DNA of 64,000 nt from Kangiella profundi. GTDB lineage: Bacteria > Pseudomonadota > Gammaproteobacteria > Enterobacterales > Kangiellaceae. Shown one piece after another: positions 26,435 to 35,147 of this stretch. The notes beneath the pieces are model-generated. The model was not told the origin of the DNA. It did not search any database and saw only the letters and a program-made list of their open reading frames with translations. A program made the translations under genes and the position numbers. How positions within the stretch are numbered: the stretch's first letter is position 1; every line of letters begins with the position of its first letter. The stretch covers positions 868,001 to 932,000 of the forward strand of contig NZ_CP025120.1 in assembly GCF_002838765.1 (NCBI RefSeq), read 5' to 3'.

Positions 26435-27691
26435 ATTATTAAAAAAAATATTTCAATGATCGTCTGGAATGAATTTTTAACAGACGCAAGAGTTCTAAAA
26501 GAGGCTCAATCACTTATAAATGCAGGCCATAATGTGACTGTTCACGCCATTCATACACCTAACAAAACCAAGGAAAGAGAGGTGCTGCCAGGTGGGGTCA
26601 AGGTTGTACGTGTTACTCGTAATGCCCTCTGGGGATTCAGAAAAAGGTTTGGTTTAAAGCCCAGAAAGAAAGCATTTCACCTTAGTGAAAATAATAGTAA
26701 TTCTCAATCAACTAAGCCTATTTCTCCAACAAATGTAAAACCTTCACGATTTAAAACTATGCTTAAGCCTATGATGAGAGCTCTTACTCATATTGGACTA
26801 TGTAGGGCCTTAGTAAAGTCAAAACCTGATGTTATTCATTCTCATGATGTCAACACACTGATTGTGGCTTGGATTGCTTCAAAAATTGCAAGAGTCCCAC
26901 TTGTTTATGATGCTCATGAGATAAGTACAAGTCGCGAAGGTTATCAAAAAATTCGTAAGTATGTTGGTTGGGTTGAAAAAAAGTTAATGCCTAAGGCTAT
27001 TGCTACAATTACTACAACGGATATGAGAGCTAAGTTTTTTGCCCGTGCTTACGGAATACCTAGACCTACAGTGCTGCAAAATAGACCCTCTTTTTATGAG
27101 CTAAAGAATTCTAATCGTATTCGAGATGAGCTTTCTCTGGAGCAGCAGTGGCCTATTATTGTGTATCAAGGTGGTATTCAGCCAGGTCGTGGCCTTGAAA
27201 GACTAGTCCAAGCAGCACAAGTTATTAATAATGTATACTTTGTGTTGATCGGTAGCGGTCGTTTAGTTCAGCCTATGCAAATTATGGCAGAAGAGTTAGG
27301 GGTTTCAGATAAGGTTAAGTTTATCCCAGTTGTTCCTTTGGCTGAGTTACCAGAATATACTGCCTCAGCCGATATAGGCATTCAACCTATTTTAAATACT
27401 TGCCTAAATCATTATTCTACAGATTCAAACAAATTGTTTGAATATGTACTAGCTGGTTTGCCTGTAATTGCAACTGACTTTCCAGAAATACGTAAAATTG
27501 TTAATCAATACGGAGTAGGTGAGCTTGCTGACGAGAGTCACGAAGGGTTGGTTTTTGCAATAAATAAGCTGTTACAAGACACTCAATTGAGAGAAAAGTA
27601 TAAACTTAATGCTCTTAAAGCTAGAAAAGAGCTTTCTTGGGAAAGCCAGGAGAAGGCTCTAGTAAATTTATATCAGAAAATATTAAATTAA
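26435..27691 (+). CDS. GT4-family glycosyltransferase, probable ATT start
   Basis: About 418 residues in the GT-B fold. The C-terminal donor-binding half has YQGGIQPGRGLERLVQAA, VLIGSGRL and DSNKLFEYVLAGLPVIATD. A paralog lies at 30755. An ATG at 26456 has no ribosome site, but in-frame codons upstream add IKKNIS, matching the paralog's TKKLNS, and GAGG lies just before ATT 26435. I therefore place the start at ATT 26435 (26438 is also possible). A middle stretch (~residues 65-100) is longer than in the paralog. Confidence 0.8.
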   Translation: MIKKNISMIVWNEFLTDARVLKEAQSLINAGHNVTVHAIHTPNKTKEREVLPGGVKVVRVTRNALWGFRKRFGLKPRKKAFHLSENNSNSQSTKPISPTNVKPSRFKTMLKPMMRALTHIGLCRALVKSKPDVIHSHDVNTLIVAWIASKIARVPLVYDAHEISTSREGYQKIRKYVGWVEKKLMPKAIATITTTDMRAKFFARAYGIPRPTVLQNRPSFYELKNSNRIRDELSLEQQWPIIVYQGGIQPGRGLERLVQAAQVINNVYFVLIGSGRLVQPMQIMAEELGVSDKVKFIPVVPLAELPEYTASADIGIQPILNTCLNHYSTDSNKLFEYVLAGLPVIATDFPEIRKIVNQYGVGELADESHEGLVFAINKLLQDTQLREKYKLNALKARKELSWESQEKALVNLYQKILN

Positions 27692-27838
27692 CCAGTCCAT
27701 TGATATGCTTTCCATATTTATTTTTTTATTTAAATTCTTAAGATACTATTTGTAGCGAGATTTGTATTTCATCGACTGAATTATTAACCTTGTTACATAA
27801 CATCTTACTATCTTATTTACAACGACCTAACCAAACAT

Positions 27839-29326
27839 ATGAATAATAATTTTAAAATTGAAGGACTCAATCAAGAATACTATAGAAGTACTATTGAATA
27901 TTTGAGGGATATTGAGTTTAGCCCACCCATAGCAGAGTATCCCACCACCCTTAAAAACATTCTTCATTGGGAAAAGTTTTCTAGAAGGTTTTACCATGCA
28001 GCACTTATGATTAGTATTTGTAAGGAGGCTGGTTATGATTCAGAAAAGTTTAAGGAGTTCTCGGTTAATTCTCTTAGTATGCTTCGGTCTATGGAACACT
28101 GGAGACCTCAAGGAAATAACTTTGATAAGAATAACTGGTCAAATGGATACTTGCCTGGTGCTTGGGCGCTACTGGGTGGAGATATAGAAACATTCCATGC
28201 AAAAGGTACTGAATATATAACGCAGTTGCCAAATGCTTCTCATTGGATTAAAAGATCAACAAATCATGGAATAGTTATTCTTTCAACATATCTAGTTGGC
28301 GCTAAATTTTTAAATCAGGAACTTATTGGGTTAGATCTATTAAGAGAGATAATAAAAGGATCTTTATCAGACGGTTGCTATCCTGAGGGATTAAGCTACT
28401 TGTCTTTTATATTAAGTGAGTTAATTCCTTTGTTAAGGATCACTTGGCCAAATAATATTGATTGGTACTCCCATATTCAAAATTTCTTACCAGGTTTGGA
28501 GGGAGCGAAAACTCATATAAGGTTAGCCTCGGGTTTGACAGGTATTCCTAGAGCTACTTTCGGTGATGGTGAGCCGGGAAAGCTTTACAAAAATGGTGTT
28601 TTATTTGCTGATAGTCTATCTAAAAATGGCTCTCTAGATAATGTGCTTAATCAAGAACTCAGAATGGATGAACGATTATCACCTCTCGTTACTAATTTGC
28701 CTCACTTATCTCATTCAACTGAGTCCGAGAAAGTATTTAAGATGCATTTTGCAACAGCAAGAACCAACGACTGGATGCTATGGATTAATGGCTCTAGAGT
28801 TCATTTAACACATAATGCACAGCATGACACTGGTTCTTTCTTTTTTGAGCGTAAGGATTTATTCGTAGGGGAAAGTCCTGGTAGGGAGGCTTGGAAGCAT
28901 AATGTACCTTTGCTGTCAGATGCCCCTGGATTTCCAAATTGTATTGGGCCAACACCCTTCAGAAAAAGAACCAAGCATGGAATCGTTAAAAAAACTGGAG
29001 AGCTTAGTTGGCGTGTTACGTCTTATCCTGATTTTTCAGGTTGTCCTTCTTCAATTGATATACATATAAGAGACTTCTATATCGTAGAGGGTAATTTACT
29101 TGTTATTGATAAAGTAAAGGTCACCGGTCCTGGGGAGCCTGTTGTTCAATTTTGGACGCACAATCTAAGTTCAGTTTGGGGCCATCAAAAATACGAAAAT
29201 CGTACCTTATGCAAAATGAGAAAAGGTAGAAGAGGTTGGATCTCAGCCTCTATTATAGGTACTAAAGAACCAATTGGATTCTACAAAGGGTTTGTCTTTC
29301 AAGGGAAAACTTTCGCTATTCCATAG
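27839..29326 (+). CDS. Heparinase II/III-like protein
   Basis: 495 residues. The first ~260 residues look like the alpha/alpha toroid of polysaccharide lyases (NNWSNGYLPGAWALLGG; DGCYPEGLSYLSF). The beta-rich second half has the heparinase II/III pattern HNAQHDTGSFFFERKDLFVG. No signal peptide is visible, so it may act inside the cell. Lyases of this fold cut uronic-acid polysaccharides, consistent with a ManNAcA-containing polymer. It might trim or recycle the capsule, or have another role such as synthesis. Exact activity unknown. Confidence 0.78.
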   Translation: MNNNFKIEGLNQEYYRSTIEYLRDIEFSPPIAEYPTTLKNILHWEKFSRRFYHAALMISICKEAGYDSEKFKEFSVNSLSMLRSMEHWRPQGNNFDKNNWSNGYLPGAWALLGGDIETFHAKGTEYITQLPNASHWIKRSTNHGIVILSTYLVGAKFLNQELIGLDLLREIIKGSLSDGCYPEGLSYLSFILSELIPLLRITWPNNIDWYSHIQNFLPGLEGAKTHIRLASGLTGIPRATFGDGEPGKLYKNGVLFADSLSKNGSLDNVLNQELRMDERLSPLVTNLPHLSHSTESEKVFKMHFATARTNDWMLWINGSRVHLTHNAQHDTGSFFFERKDLFVGESPGREAWKHNVPLLSDAPGFPNCIGPTPFRKRTKHGIVKKTGELSWRVTSYPDFSGCPSSIDIHIRDFYIVEGNLLVIDKVKVTGPGEPVVQFWTHNLSSVWGHQKYENRTLCKMRKGRRGWISASIIGTKEPIGFYKGFVFQGKTFAIP

Positions 29327-29401
29327 CATATATTCTGTTCAGTTTCTTGGTGTTTGGTCTGTTCCTGTAGCTTAATTTTAACTTCTACCTAGAGATTTAC
29401 A

Positions 29402-30523
29402 CTAAGAATTTTGTCTTTGGTTTTCTTTTTTATTTCTTGCAATATTCAGCTCAATAACTTCTGCAGATAATTTTTGCTCGAATCTAAGAATAACTTTTAT
29501 ATAGAAAAGCAATGATGCTATAAACGATAGGTATAATCCAATTGAGCCGAATTTGAAGTAATACAATGAGGTTCCTAGAGAAAGCCCTAATAAAGTTGCT
29601 CCATAAATTAAGAGCACAGTCTGCCTCACGCTCAGCTCATGGTTTAGTAATATATGATGAATGTGGTCTCGTCCAGCCAAGAACGGTGAGCGACCTGACT
29701 TGATTCTTTTAAAAAGTACTGTAGTGATATCCCACAAAGGCAATGCAAACAGCCATAACAAATATGCTGGCTCAAGGGTGTTAGTTGTCTTTTGAGGTAA
29801 TGTTAGGTAGACAGCAATATATGAAAGACTAAAACCTAGTAATATCGTTCCTGAATCGCCCATATATACACTGGCTCTTTTTCTCCAGCGGAATCGATAG
29901 TTGTATAGCCAAAAGCCAAGGGTCGCTCCTAAGAGTGAGCTTGAAATAAGCACAATTTCACTGCCACTTTCTACTGAGAAGCCTAATATAAAAAATAAGG
30001 TTAGCATAACCACGCCTGATGCAAGGCCGTCTAGACCGTCAAGCATGTTAATTGCATTTATTACACCCAGGACCGCCAATACTGTGATAGGAAATTGTAA
30101 TATTCCTAGCTTTAGGTCTACTCCCGCAAGACTTCCCATGGATGAAAGCCAAACTCCATCGATTGACAATGCGGTTGAAACAATGATTGCTTGTAATACA
30201 AACCTGAGCTTTGCCTGCAAATCATAACGGTCATCTAAAAGCCCAACAACAAATAGCGCTGAGGCCCCTAGAATTAAGCCCTTGAATTCTGAAAAAAGGG
30301 TACTGGTAAATAAAGTGGTTGTTACTGCTAGGAATATTGCAATACCGCCAACTAAAGGTGTTGGTGTACATTGTCTTTTGCGCCCACCGGGATGATCAAC
30401 CAACCCAACTTTTGGGGCAATTCTTCGTAATATAGGCAGGCCAGCTAAAACTAATATCAGCGCGATCATTCCTTCGGCTTGAAAAAGTACGTGGTCTGTA
30501 ATGTCTTCAAGTAAGTTTTCCAT
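29402..30523 (-). CDS. wecA: Undecaprenyl-phosphate N-acetylhexosamine-1-phosphate transferase (WecA-like)
   Basis: 373 residues with about ten membrane segments, of the MraY/WecA family that starts lipid-linked glycans. Diagnostic sequences are VDHPGGRKRQ near the start, NMLDGLDGLASGVV (the aspartate pair), VYMGDSGTILLGFSL and AGRDHIHHILL. It is on the opposite strand to the rest of the island and so has its own promoter. With wecB, wecC and wecG it could make a lipid-linked GlcNAc-ManNAcA unit like that of enterobacterial common antigen. Confidence 0.88.
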   Translation of the reverse strand: MENLLEDITDHVLFQAEGMIALILVLAGLPILRRIAPKVGLVDHPGGRKRQCTPTPLVGGIAIFLAVTTTLFTSTLFSEFKGLILGASALFVVGLLDDRYDLQAKLRFVLQAIIVSTALSIDGVWLSSMGSLAGVDLKLGILQFPITVLAVLGVINAINMLDGLDGLASGVVMLTLFFILGFSVESGSEIVLISSSLLGATLGFWLYNYRFRWRKRASVYMGDSGTILLGFSLSYIAVYLTLPQKTTNTLEPAYLLWLFALPLWDITTVLFKRIKSGRSPFLAGRDHIHHILLNHELSVRQTVLLIYGATLLGLSLGTSLYYFKFGSIGLYLSFIASLLFYIKVILRFEQKLSAEVIELNIARNKKENQRQNS

Positions 30524-30715
30524 GTTATTTTTGCTAATAACTGAGTTGCCAGATTATAACACGGCCGTATAAAACCTAAAGAGTTAGAACACTTTGTTTG
30601 AAAATAAAGTTAATTAAAGGGGTGTCTTTAGTCATTAATATGAGAAACAATACTCAGTCGTTTAGGCTGCTGAATAAAATAAGCCTCATTAATCTACTCT
30701 CTAAAGGAGTCGTAT

Positions 30716-30751
30716 ATGCTTCGTGCAATTATGATTGGAGTTCTGAGATAA
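30716..30751 (+). CDS. Possible 11-codon leader reading frame
   Basis: A strong ribosome site (AAAGGAG, 30703-30709) precedes an ATG that opens an 11-codon frame (MLRAIMIGVLR) ending 3 bases before the ATG of the next glycosyltransferase and in the same frame. It may couple translation to the following gene or be a remnant of an earlier start. Function is conjecture. Confidence 0.3.
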   Translation: MLRAIMIGVLR

Positions 30752-30754
30752 AGT

Positions 30755-31918
30755 ATGACGAAAAAACTTAACTCTGTTGCTATGATGGTTTGGAATGAAT
30801 TTATTAATGATGCAAGAGTATTAAAGGAAGCTAATACTCTACAAAGTAACGGCTATAGAGTTACTGTTAATGCTTTGAAATTAAAGAATGAAACCCCTGA
30901 ATCCGAGGAGGTATGCTCAGCCATTAAAGTCAAACGCATTAGCGGAAAAAAACCAAGAGCTGGGAATCATCGCAAAAGTCAGCTTAGCGCTCTTATAAAA
31001 GCCAGCTCACAGATGTTTTCAATGATAAAAATGATGGTTAGTGTTGCTAGGTCTAAACCTGACATTATTCATGCCCACGATATAGAGGTTCTACCTGCAG
31101 CCTGGTTTGCGAGTAAGCTATCAGGTGCTTTACTGGTATATGATGCCCACGAAATAAGCACTTCTAGGGAAGGCTTCCAGTCACTGAGAAAGTGGATTGG
31201 TTGGATTGAAAAAAAGTTAATGCCCAAAGCTAACGCGACTATAACTACTACAGAAATGAGAGCTAAGTTCTTTTCAAGAGCCTATTGTATCCCTCGTCCT
31301 ACTGTCTTACAGAACCGTCCTTTATATTACGAACTTAGAACCTCAACTAGGATCCGTGATGAACTAAACCTGACGCAGGCTTGGCCTATTGTGTTATATC
31401 AAGGAGGGCTACAGGCTGGGAGAGGGCTTGAGATGTTTGTTCGGGCTGCACAAGCTATAGACAACGCTTACTTTGTATTAATTGGTAGTGGCCGTCTAGA
31501 AGATAATTTAAAAGAATTAGTCAGAGAGTTAGATATTTCAGATAAAGTTAAATTCATACCTATGGTTCCTTTGAGTGAGTTACCCGACTATACAGTATCT
31601 GCTGACATCGGAATTCAGCCACTTCAAAACACCTGTCTTAATCACTATTCGACTGATTCAAATAAACTTTTTGAATATGTTTTAGCTGGTTTACCTGTAA
31701 TTGCGACAAACTTCCCTGAGATTTCAAAAATTATTAATCAATATAAGGTCGGTTTATTGACCGATGAAAGCTTGGAAGGTTTGATATCCGTAATTAAGAA
31801 GCTGGTAAGTGAGCCACAGTTAAGGGAAAAATATAAAGAGAACGCCCTTAAGGCCAGAAGAGAGCTTTGCTGGGAAAGTCAAGAGACGTATCTTCTTGAT
31901 TTATATGGAAAGTTATAA
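30755..31918 (+). CDS. GT4-family glycosyltransferase (paralog of 26435-27691)
   Basis: 387 residues, strongly similar to the other GT4 gene of the island. Shared stretches include VYDAHEISTSREG, IEKKLMPKA and NTCLNHYSTDSNKLFEY. It has the GT-B donor site (YQGGLQAGRGLEMFVRAA; VLIGSGRLED). Lacking a ~30-residue middle insert, it is shorter than the paralog. The pair probably arose by duplication and may add related sugars. It starts a second plus-strand segment after wecA. Confidence 0.85.
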   Translation: MTKKLNSVAMMVWNEFINDARVLKEANTLQSNGYRVTVNALKLKNETPESEEVCSAIKVKRISGKKPRAGNHRKSQLSALIKASSQMFSMIKMMVSVARSKPDIIHAHDIEVLPAAWFASKLSGALLVYDAHEISTSREGFQSLRKWIGWIEKKLMPKANATITTTEMRAKFFSRAYCIPRPTVLQNRPLYYELRTSTRIRDELNLTQAWPIVLYQGGLQAGRGLEMFVRAAQAIDNAYFVLIGSGRLEDNLKELVRELDISDKVKFIPMVPLSELPDYTVSADIGIQPLQNTCLNHYSTDSNKLFEYVLAGLPVIATNFPEISKIINQYKVGLLTDESLEGLISVIKKLVSEPQLREKYKENALKARRELCWESQETYLLDLYGKL

Positions 31919-32000
31919 CCTATTGTCAAAAGTTATTAGGTTATAAGCTATAAATAAGCTCCAATACCAATATCTAATTATTTTATACATCGAAGATTAT

Positions 32001-32723
32001 ATGACTCAACAACCAGAAACAGTATTAGTAGGAAGTTTGCCAATTTCTACATTTGAAGATTTGGATGAAGCAATTGGTGTAATATCCAAAGATAATCTTG
32101 TTTTGCCGGGTTTTGCTGTTGCCGTCAATGCAGAAAAAGTTATATCGGCATTAAAGGATGAAAATCTGAAAGCTTGTTTGCTGTCAGCTACCTTGCTTTA
32201 TGCTGATGGTATATCTGTCGTTAAAACGATTAAGCGTAAAGACGTAGAAAACTCGCGTATCCCAGGTTGTGAACTTTGGGTTGAGTTGATGAGGAAAGTA
32301 GCAGATTCTGGACAGTCTGTGTATCTGCTCGGTGCATCTGAAGAGACCAACAAAGCTACTGCTGATAAACTCAGAGAAGAGTTTGGAGTTCATAATTTAA
32401 CACGTAGAAATGGCTACTTTGAAGACGAGCAAAGTATTGTTGATGAGGTAATAAGCCTTAAACCGGATATAGTTACTGTTGCGTTAGGCTCGCCGAGGCA
32501 AGAGTTTCTAATAGCAAAGCTCCGCGAGGTGCATCCGAGTGCATTCTACATGGGTGTTGGAGGTAGTTATGATGTTTTTGTCGGAAAGGTAAAAAGAGCA
32601 CCTAAACTGTTCAGGCAGCTGCATCTTGAGTGGTTTTACAGGTTGTTAAAGCAACCTGGTAGGTTGTTTAGACAGTTTTCATTATTACATTATTTTGTGT
32701 TGCATGTGGCTGGGAAACTATAA
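32001..32723 (+). CDS. wecG: WecG/TagA/CpsF-family (GT26) glycosyltransferase
   Basis: 240 residues of the GT26 family. Conserved features: LLYADGISVVK, IPGCELWVELM, VYLLGASEETNKATADKL, VALGSPRQEFLIAKL and MGVGGSYDVFVGKVKRAP. WecG transfers ManNAcA to undecaprenyl-PP-GlcNAc. Presence of wecA, wecB and wecC in the same island makes that role likely here, although TagA-like specificity for ManNAc cannot be excluded from sequence. The basic, hydrophobic C-terminus (residues ~215-240) may bind the membrane, as in this family. Confidence 0.85.
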   Translation: MTQQPETVLVGSLPISTFEDLDEAIGVISKDNLVLPGFAVAVNAEKVISALKDENLKACLLSATLLYADGISVVKTIKRKDVENSRIPGCELWVELMRKVADSGQSVYLLGASEETNKATADKLREEFGVHNLTRRNGYFEDEQSIVDEVISLKPDIVTVALGSPRQEFLIAKLREVHPSAFYMGVGGSYDVFVGKVKRAPKLFRQLHLEWFYRLLKQPGRLFRQFSLLHYFVLHVAGKL

Positions 32724-32800
32724 ATAGAATGTATTTTCAATTACAATTGCCACACTAAAAACAAGGCAGTGTTTAAAATTTAATCGGGTCAATTCTTGCA

Positions 32801-33709
32801 ATGAATAATCAATCACTTACACATCTTAAACAGCTCGAATATGAGTCAATTCAAATCATGAGAGAAGTTGTTGCTGAGTTTGATAAACCAGTAATGCTGT
32901 ATTCTGTGGGAAAAGACTCATCAGTTCTCCTTCATTTGGCGCGAAAAGCTTTTGCGCCGGGCAAAATTCCATTCCCATTATTACATGTTGATACTACCTG
33001 GAAATTCCGAGAGATGATTGAGTTTCGCGACCGAATGGCTAAGGAGTATGACTTTGAGCTACTGGTTCATCAAAACCCAGAAGGCTTGGCTATGAATGTT
33101 GGGCCATTTACTCACGGCAGTGCTACTCATACGGATATCATGAAAACTCAGGCCTTGAAACAGGCGCTGGATCACTATCAGTTTGATGCTGCATTTGGCG
33201 GTGCCCGTCGTGACGAAGAAAAGTCGCGTGCTAAAGAACGTGTTTATTCATTCCGTGATAAGAAGCATCGCTGGGATCCCAAGAATCAAAGACCTGAACT
33301 ATGGAATATCTATAACGGAAAAGTTCACAAAGGTGAAAGTATTCGAGTCTTCCCATTGTCCAACTGGACTGAGCTGGATATTTGGCAATATATTTATTTA
33401 GAGAATATCCAAATTCCTGACTTGTATTTCTCTAAGGAGCGCCCTGTTGTTGAGCGCGATGGTACTTTGATTATGGTCGATGATGACCGTATGCCATTGG
33501 AGGAGGGCGAAAAGCCAATGATGAAGAAGGTACGCTTCCGTACGTTAGGCTGTTACCCATTAACGGGTGCGGTTGAGTCTGAAGCTGACACTCTTCCCGC
33601 CATTATTCAGGAAATGTTATTAACTAAGACTTCAGAGCGGCAGGGTCGTGTTATTGATCGAGACAGTTCTGGGTCAATGGAAAAGAAAAAAATTGAGGGG
33701 TACTTCTAA
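32801..33709 (+). CDS. cysD: Sulfate adenylyltransferase subunit 2
   Basis: 302 residues of the PAPS reductase/ATP-pyrophosphatase family. The PP-loop appears as [14 protein letters not shown] (residues 34-47), followed by [17 protein letters not shown] and [19 protein letters not shown], all diagnostic of CysD. With CysN it makes APS from ATP and sulfate. Its stop overlaps the cysN start by one base (TAATG). Confidence 0.97.
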   Translation: MNNQSLTHLKQLEYESIQIMREVVAEFDKPVMLYSVGKDSSVLLHLARKAFAPGKIPFPLLHVDTTWKFREMIEFRDRMAKEYDFELLVHQNPEGLAMNVGPFTHGSATHTDIMKTQALKQALDHYQFDAAFGGARRDEEKSRAKERVYSFRDKKHRWDPKNQRPELWNIYNGKVHKGESIRVFPLSNWTELDIWQYIYLENIQIPDLYFSKERPVVERDGTLIMVDDDRMPLEEGEKPMMKKVRFRTLGCYPLTGAVESEADTLPAIIQEMLLTKTSERQGRVIDRDSSGSMEKKKIEGYF

Positions 33710-35130
33710 TGTCTCATGCATCACCTTTGATTCAAGAAGATATCCTTAGTTACCTTGAACAGCATGAAAACAAAGAGTTGTTACGATTTATCACCTGCGG
33801 AAGCGTTGATGATGGTAAGAGCACTTTAATTGGTCGCTTACTTCATGACAGCAAAATGATCTTTGAAGATCAGTTAGCGGCAATCACTGAAGACAGTAAA
33901 AAGTCAGGCACCACGGGGGATAAAGTTGACTTGGCATTATTAGTCGATGGCTTGCAATCTGAAAGAGAGCAAGGCATTACGATCGATGTTGCCTATCGTT
34001 ATTTCTCAACTGATAAACGTAAATTTATTATTGCCGATACTCCCGGACATGAACAGTATACCCGTAATATGGCAACTGGAGCCTCGACTTCAGATTTAGC
34101 TATTATTCTTATCGATGCCCGTTATGGAGTTCAAACGCAAACCAGACGCCACAGCTTTATCTGTTCATTATTAGGAATTAAGCATGTAATCGTAGCGGTC
34201 AATAAAATGGACTTAGTGGATTACTCTCAGGAAGTTTACAAATCAATTCAAGCTGATTATTTAAAGTTAGCCGGCACACTGGATATTCCTGACATTCGTT
34301 TCGTACCGATTTCAGCGCTGGATGGCGATAATGTAGTAAACCCAAGTGAGAACATGAAGTGGTTCCGAGGTTCTCCTCTTATGCACTATCTAGAGATCAC
34401 TGAAATCGCGCATGATATTAATTTGGAAGATTTCAGGTTCCCAGTTCAGTATGTCAATCGTCCAAACCTTGATTTCAGGGGTTATGCTGGAACTATTGCT
34501 TCAGGCTCCATTAAAGTCGGAGATACTATCCGTGCTTTGCCTTCCGGAAAACTATCAACAGTTAAATCAATTGTTACTTTCGAAGGTGAGCTAGAAGAGG
34601 CTACAGCGCCTATGGCTGTGACTATTACGTTGAACGATGAAATAGATATCAGCCGTGGCGATATGATTGTAAAGAAAGACAATCTACCACATGTTTCTTC
34701 TAGGATGAGAGCTAAGGTCGTTTGGATGCACGAACAGCCAATGACTGAGCACAAAGAGTACTATATTAAGTTTAACAGTAAGCTAACGACAGGTGAGTTC
34801 GACAAGATTCATCATCGAATTGATGTTAATACCATGGTCGAGCATCCAGCAGGCCAATTGGAGCTTAATGAAATTGGGCTGGTGGATTTAGAAGTGGGCG
34901 AGAAGGTAATGTTTGATGATTATCGTTCGAACCACAAAACTGGTGCTTTTATCATTATTGATCGATTAAGCAACGTAACTGTAGGCGCTGGTATGATTGA
35001 AGAGCCTCTTTCTGACTCTGAGAAAGACAGTGAACCCAGAGAGATTAGTGCTTATGAGTTGGAGTTAAATCAATTTGTAAGAAAGCATTTCCCACACTGG
35101 GGTGCTAAAGATATATCAAAATCGAACTAA
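33709..35130 (+). CDS. cysN: Sulfate adenylyltransferase subunit 1 (GTPase)
   Basis: 473 residues with an EF-Tu-like GTPase domain: G1 [16 protein letters not shown]2 region [13 protein letters not shown]3 [11 protein letters not shown] and G4 VNKMDLVDY. Beta-barrel domains follow. The GTPase drives unfavourable APS formation by CysD. The length is that of CysN alone, without a fused CysC kinase, and a separate cysC lies two genes downstream. Confidence 0.97.
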   Translation: MSHASPLIQEDILSYLEQHENKELLRFITCGSVDDGKSTLIGRLLHDSKMIFEDQLAAITEDSKKSGTTGDKVDLALLVDGLQSEREQGITIDVAYRYFSTDKRKFIIADTPGHEQYTRNMATGASTSDLAIILIDARYGVQTQTRRHSFICSLLGIKHVIVAVNKMDLVDYSQEVYKSIQADYLKLAGTLDIPDIRFVPISALDGDNVVNPSENMKWFRGSPLMHYLEITEIAHDINLEDFRFPVQYVNRPNLDFRGYAGTIASGSIKVGDTIRALPSGKLSTVKSIVTFEGELEEATAPMAVTITLNDEIDISRGDMIVKKDNLPHVSSRMRAKVVWMHEQPMTEHKEYYIKFNSKLTTGEFDKIHHRIDVNTMVEHPAGQLELNEIGLVDLEVGEKVMFDDYRSNHKTGAFIIIDRLSNVTVGAGMIEEPLSDSEKDSEPREISAYELELNQFVRKHFPHWGAKDISKSN

Positions 35131-35147
35131 AAAGTGTTGGGAACGCT

